A stretch of 9,724 nucleotides of DNA, from contig JAGFXQ010000112.1 in assembly GCA_017861355.1 (NCBI GenBank), positions 1 to 9,724 of the forward strand. Reading direction: 5' to 3'. Positions 7,151-9,724 of the stretch are shown here, one piece after another (the stretch's first letter is position 1; every line of letters starts with the position of its first letter). The position numbers were made by a program, and so were the translations under genes. The notes below the pieces were generated by a model. The model ran no database searches, was not told the DNA's origin, and worked only from the letters and a program-made list of their open reading frames with translations. The DNA comes from Bacillota bacterium (lineage in GTDB: Bacteria > Bacillota > Clostridia > Lachnospirales > Lachnospiraceae).

Positions 7151-7190
7151 TTGTGCAAGGACTTTGCACAATGTGCAGGAATAGGCACAA
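7151..7190. repeat. Double palindrome TTGTGCAA/TTGCACAA, possible operator
   Basis: TTGTGCAA (7151-7158) and TTGCACAA (7164-7171) form a perfect 8-bp inverted repeat around five bases. Directly abutting it, TGTGC (7172-7176) pairs with GCACA (7185-7189) across eight bases. The half-site TTGTGC or its complement therefore occurs four times in 40 bases. The block ends 20 bases before the greA -35 box, a position suited to a protein-binding operator. No T tract follows, so a terminator is unlikely. The binding factor is unknown. Confidence 0.55.
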
Positions 7191-7210
7191 TGGCGGTATA
7201 TTGAATAAGG

Positions 7211-7239
7211 TTGACAATGTACAACTGATACGATATAAT
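7211..7239 (+). promoter_or_regulatory. Perfect-consensus sigma-A promoter of greA-lysS
   Basis: TTGACA (7211-7216), exactly 17 bases, and TATAAT (7234-7239) match the sigma-A consensus at every position. Transcription would start near 7246, about 47 bases ahead of the greA ATG at 7293. A promoter this strong fits constitutive expression of a transcription factor and an aminoacyl-tRNA synthetase. Confidence 0.88.
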
Positions 7240-7292
7240 ACTTTGAATGTATTGTATGTTGTATAAAAAGCAATATGGAGGAAGGGTGTTTT

Positions 7293-7775
7293 ATGGTAGA
7301 AAAAAAGAACATATTGACTTATGAGGGATTACGACAGCTAGAAGATGAGCTTCATGATCTGAAAGTAAACCAAAGAAGGCTTGTTGCCCAGAAGATTAAG
7401 GAAGCAAGAGAGCAAGGGGATCTTTCAGAGAACGCAGAGTATGACGCAGCAAAGGACGAGCAGAGAGACATTGAAGCCAGAATCGAAGAGATCGATAAGA
7501 TTCTCAAAAATGCTGAAGTAGTCGTAGAAGATGAAGTCGATGTTAATGTAATAAATATAGGCTGCAGAATTAGAATCTTAGATATGGAATATGACGAGGA
7601 ACTGGAATATAAACTTGTTGGATCAACGGAAGCGAACAGCTTAAGAGGCAAGATTTCCAATGAATCTCCTTTGGGAAGTGCATTGATCGGTGCTAAGGTT
7701 GGCGATGTCGTCAGCGTGGAAGCTCATGCAGGTACCATGCAATATAAGATATTGAAGATTGATAAATCAAATTAA
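7293..7775 (+). CDS. greA: Transcription elongation factor GreA
   Basis: GreA enters the secondary channel of backtracked RNA polymerase and stimulates cleavage of the RNA 3' end, restarting stalled complexes. The protein has 160 residues, the normal length. The N-terminal antiparallel coiled coil (about 1-75) carries the signature GDLSENAEYDAAKDEQRDIEARI, with the Mg-holding tip acids Asp43 and Glu46. The C-terminal FKBP-like domain (about 82-160) contains SPLGSALIGAKVGD at 125-138. I use ATG 7293 and not the upstream in-frame ATG 7275. The ribosome binding site GGAGGAAGGG (7277-7286) lies between them, so the upstream ATG would have no site of its own. lysS follows after 86 bases on the same strand, an arrangement common in related clostridia, and both probably share the promoter at 7211-7239. 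Confidence 0.96.
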   Translation: MVEKKNILTYEGLRQLEDELHDLKVNQRRLVAQKIKEAREQGDLSENAEYDAAKDEQRDIEARIEEIDKILKNAEVVVEDEVDVNVINIGCRIRILDMEYDEELEYKLVGSTEANSLRGKISNESPLGSALIGAKVGDVVSVEAHAGTMQYKILKIDKSN

Positions 7776-7847
7776 TCAGATGGAGTAAGTGCTCTCAGAG
7801 GCTATTTTTTGCCTAAGATAAAATATGCAGAGTACGTTTACTTTGAT

Positions 7848-7855
7848 AAGAGGTG
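7848..7855 (+). promoter_or_regulatory. lysS ribosome binding site that decides the start codon
   Basis: AAGAGGTG at 7848-7855 is a good Shine-Dalgarno match six bases before ATG 7862. Its last three bases are an in-frame GTG that could be mistaken for the start; initiating there would leave no binding site upstream. Start at 7862 is therefore preferred. Confidence 0.75.
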
Positions 7856-7861
7856 AAATTC

Positions 7862-9352
7862 ATGGCGGATGAAAGAATTCAAGCTGAGCAGGATATTAAT
7901 GAGTTATTAAAGATAAAAAGATCAAAGCTGGCAGAACTTCAGGAGAGTGGCAGAGACCCCTTCCAGATTATGAAGTTTGAAGTGTCCAATCATTCCAGCG
8001 ATATCATTAATAATTTCGAGGATTTTGAAGGAAAGACGGTCTCCATCGCCGGACGTATGATGTCAAAGCGTGTCATGGGTAAGGCTTCTTTCTGCAATAT
8101 CAGAGATATCCAAGGCGATATTCAGGCTTATGTAAAAAGAGATGAAGTTGGAGAAGAACCATATGTTGACTTTAAGAAGTATGACATTGGAGATATTGTA
8201 GGAATCCAGGGCGAAGTGTTCAAGACACATACCGGAGAAGTATCTGTAAAAGTACAAAAAGTAGTTCTTTTGACAAAGAGTCTTCAGATTCTGCCTGAGA
8301 AATTCCATGGTCTGAAGGATACCGATACCAGATACAGACAAAGATATGTGGATTTGATTGTGAATCCTGAGGTTCGTGATACCTTTATTAAGAGATCCAA
8401 TATTATCAGAGAGATCCGTAATTATTTAGATAGTAAAGAATTTATCGAGGTTGAGACACCTGTCCTTGTGCCTAATGCAGGCGGAGCGGCAGCAAAACCT
8501 TTTAATACACATCATAACGCATTAGATGAGGATCTTCACTTAAGAATTTCCTTGGAATTGTATCTGAAGCGTCTGATTGTCGGTGGCTTGGAACGAGTAT
8601 ATGAGATTGGCAGAGTATTCCGTAACGAAGGCTTATCCGTAAGACATAATCCGGAATTCACCCTGTTAGAGCTGTATCAAGCGTATACCGATTACTACGG
8701 AATGATGGATTTGGTTGAAGAACTATTCCGTACAGTAGCAAATAAAGTTCTTGGTACCACTACCATTACTTACGATGGTATTGTAATAGATTTAGCAAAG
8801 CCTTTTGATCGCCTCACTATGGTGGAAGCGATTAAAAAATATGCAGATGTAGATTTCAATCAGTACCCGGATGAAGCGTCAGCCAAAGCACTTGCTAAGG
8901 AACGCCATGTGGGCTTTGAGGATCGACATAAGCGAGGCGACATCATCAACCTGTTCTTTGAAGAGTTTGTAGAGGAACACCTCGTACAACCCACCTTCAT
9001 TATGGATCATCCGGTTGAGATTTCTCCCCTTGCAAGCAGAAAGCCCAGTGATCCGGATTATACCGAGCGTTTTGAGCTGTTTATCACAAGACGTGAGATG
9101 GCAAATGCTTTCTCCGAGCTGAATGATCCCTTGGATCAGAGAGGCCGTTTTGAAGCTCAGGAAGCGCTCAGAGCAGCCGGTGATGAGGAAGCAAATCAGT
9201 TAGATGAGGACTTCTTAACCGCACTCGAATACGGTATGCCTCCGACCGGTGGTATCGGTATCGGTATTGACCGTCTGGTTATGCTGTTGACGGATTCCTA
9301 TTCTATTAGGGATGTTCTTTTGTTCCCGACGATGAAGAGCTTGGAGAAATAA
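7862..9352 (+). CDS. lysS: Lysyl-tRNA synthetase, class II
   Basis: It attaches L-lysine to tRNA-Lys using ATP, via a lysyl-adenylate, in the cytosol. The 496-residue protein (starting MADERIQ) has an N-terminal OB-fold anticodon-binding domain, about 58-140, and a class IIb catalytic domain. Motif 1 lies near EFIEVETPVLVPNAGGAAAKPF (193-214). Motif 2 is VYEIGRVFRNEG...RHNPEFTLLE (247-270), with the ATP-contacting Arg254 and Glu256. Motif 3 is GGIGIGIDRLVMLL (463-476), with Arg471. The THHNALD (216-222) and RREMANAFSELNDP (410-423) stretches are typical of bacterial LysS. The length is normal and there is no insertion or C-terminal fusion. I saw no T-box in the 86 bases upstream, consistent with co-transcription with greA. 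Sequence recognition is unambiguous. Confidence 0.97.
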   Translation: MADERIQAEQDINELLKIKRSKLAELQESGRDPFQIMKFEVSNHSSDIINNFEDFEGKTVSIAGRMMSKRVMGKASFCNIRDIQGDIQAYVKRDEVGEEPYVDFKKYDIGDIVGIQGEVFKTHTGEVSVKVQKVVLLTKSLQILPEKFHGLKDTDTRYRQRYVDLIVNPEVRDTFIKRSNIIREIRNYLDSKEFIEVETPVLVPNAGGAAAKPFNTHHNALDEDLHLRISLELYLKRLIVGGLERVYEIGRVFRNEGLSVRHNPEFTLLELYQAYTDYYGMMDLVEELFRTVANKVLGTTTITYDGIVIDLAKPFDRLTMVEAIKKYADVDFNQYPDEASAKALAKERHVGFEDRHKRGDIINLFFEEFVEEHLVQPTFIMDHPVEISPLASRKPSDPDYTERFELFITRREMANAFSELNDPLDQRGRFEAQEALRAAGDEEANQLDEDFLTALEYGMPPTGGIGIGIDRLVMLLTDSYSIRDVLLFPTMKSLEK

Positions 9353-9394
9353 AGCAAAGAATTAATGCGGGTTTGAGAAAACAAAGGTCAAGAT

Positions 9395-9415
9395 TTACGA
9401 CCAACTTACGACCAA
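9395..9415 (+). repeat. Short tandem repeat after lysS
   Basis: The 10-mer TTACGACCAA occurs at 9395-9404 and again at 9406-9415 with one base between, a period of 11. It lies 42 bases past the lysS stop and before its terminator. Function is unknown: it could be a protein site, a recombination scar or chance. Confidence 0.5.
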
Positions 9416-9432
9416 ATATTAAAGTATATTTA

Positions 9433-9466
9433 AAGGAATCTCTTGGAAACAGGGGGTTCTTTTTTT
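9433..9466 (+). terminator. Intrinsic terminator of greA-lysS
   Basis: AAGGAATCTCTT (9433-9444) and AGGGGGTTCTTT (9451-9462) form a 12-bp stem with several G-U pairs around the loop GGAAAC. The right arm runs directly into a T tract ending at 9466. It lies 80 bases after the lysS stop and is the natural end of this transcription unit. Confidence 0.88.
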
Positions 9467-9724
9467 GTTTCATTATACAAATCCTTTTTATAGAACAGCT
9501 GATATTATAGGATGGTATCAAGGTAGTACGTTCAAGATGATATTTAGCGTGATTACGAAAATTAGGAGAAAGGATAGGTAGTATCGGATTGGAAACTGAC
9601 TGGAAAGATTATCAAAGAAAATCTGTATATCATTAGGGCTTGAAAGATAAATTCTTTAGAAAGCGCGATGAATGCTATTAGTGACCTCTTTGCAGATATG
9701 CTGAAGTGGATTTGTATTGCATCA
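9467..9724. other. Unassigned region at the right edge
   Basis: No gene can be supported here. A plus-strand frame is open from 9644 to the edge, with an ATG at 9668 and hydrophobic, protein-like residues (MNAISDLFADMLKWICIAS), but only weak ribosome-binding potential precedes it. It could be the start of a truncated gene. A minus-strand frame is also open from the edge to about 9568. No promoter close to consensus was found. Stops are frequent between 9467 and 9640 in the plus frames. Confidence 0.35.

Larger units (their letters stand above)
6998..7292. other. Spacer between lysA and greA with inverted repeats
   Basis: This AT-rich stretch of 295 bases has no convincing gene. It holds an 11-bp inverted repeat with a 75-base interval (7034-7044 and 7120-7130), two adjoining palindromes built from TTGTGC/GCACAA (7151-7190), and the perfect greA promoter (7211-7239). 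A classical terminator for lysA is not visible. The nearest candidate, around 7071-7098, is an all-AT stem with a mismatch. Confidence 0.6.

Noticed and set aside
7790..7815. Terminator or attenuator between greA and lysS
   Set aside because: AGGC and GCCT can pair over only four bases, with the T run in the loop instead of after the stem.
9306..9521. Minus-strand 71-codon frame over the lysS end
   Set aside because: It crosses the lysS terminator and the lysS C-terminus and has no supporting signals.

Overview
The window looks like a core-genome segment from a low- to mid-GC Gram-positive anaerobe, most likely a clostridium of the Lachnospiraceae (cluster XIVa) type. The evidence is strong AGGAGG-type ribosome binding sites, near-consensus sigma-A promoters, AT-rich gaps, a clostridial-style diaminopimelate decarboxylase, and greA placed directly before lysS. 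The taxon is inferred from these traits and not from a database match.

Layout, left to right. (1) Positions 2-115 may hold the last ~37 codons of an unidentified plus-strand gene. A long hairpin at 171-222 follows and appears to terminate transcription from both sides. (2) On the minus strand, read right to left, parE (4531 to 2600) and parC (2583 to 328) form a tight topoisomerase IV operon. The parE stop codon lies inside the parC ribosome binding site. An extended -10 promoter sits at 4597-4626. (3) A 452-base divergent spacer (4532-4983) holds that promoter, a plus-strand promoter at 4781-4808, a GC-rich hairpin at 4837-4862, and a leader with alternative pairings. (4) On the plus strand, a 230-residue PHP-domain metal-dependent phosphoesterase-like protein (4984-5676) is followed after 58 bases by a lysA-type PLP decarboxylase (5735-6997). 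(5) A 295-base spacer carries inverted repeats and a perfect TTGACA-N17-TATAAT promoter. It leads into greA (7293-7775) and lysS (7862-9352). (6) lysS ends at a clear 12-bp terminator (9433-9466). The final ~258 bases have no assigned gene.

Together the genes cover DNA decatenation (ParE/ParC), lysine synthesis (LysA), lysine charging of tRNA (LysS) and rescue of stalled transcription (GreA). Two of them, lysA and lysS, are linked through lysine, though separate promoters suggest separate control.

I found no CRISPR array, transposase, phage gene, toxin-antitoxin pair, tRNA or rRNA. I see no convincing new multi-gene system. The most interesting leftovers are the regulatory-looking spacers upstream of the PHP gene and of greA, and the unexplained PHP-lysA pairing.
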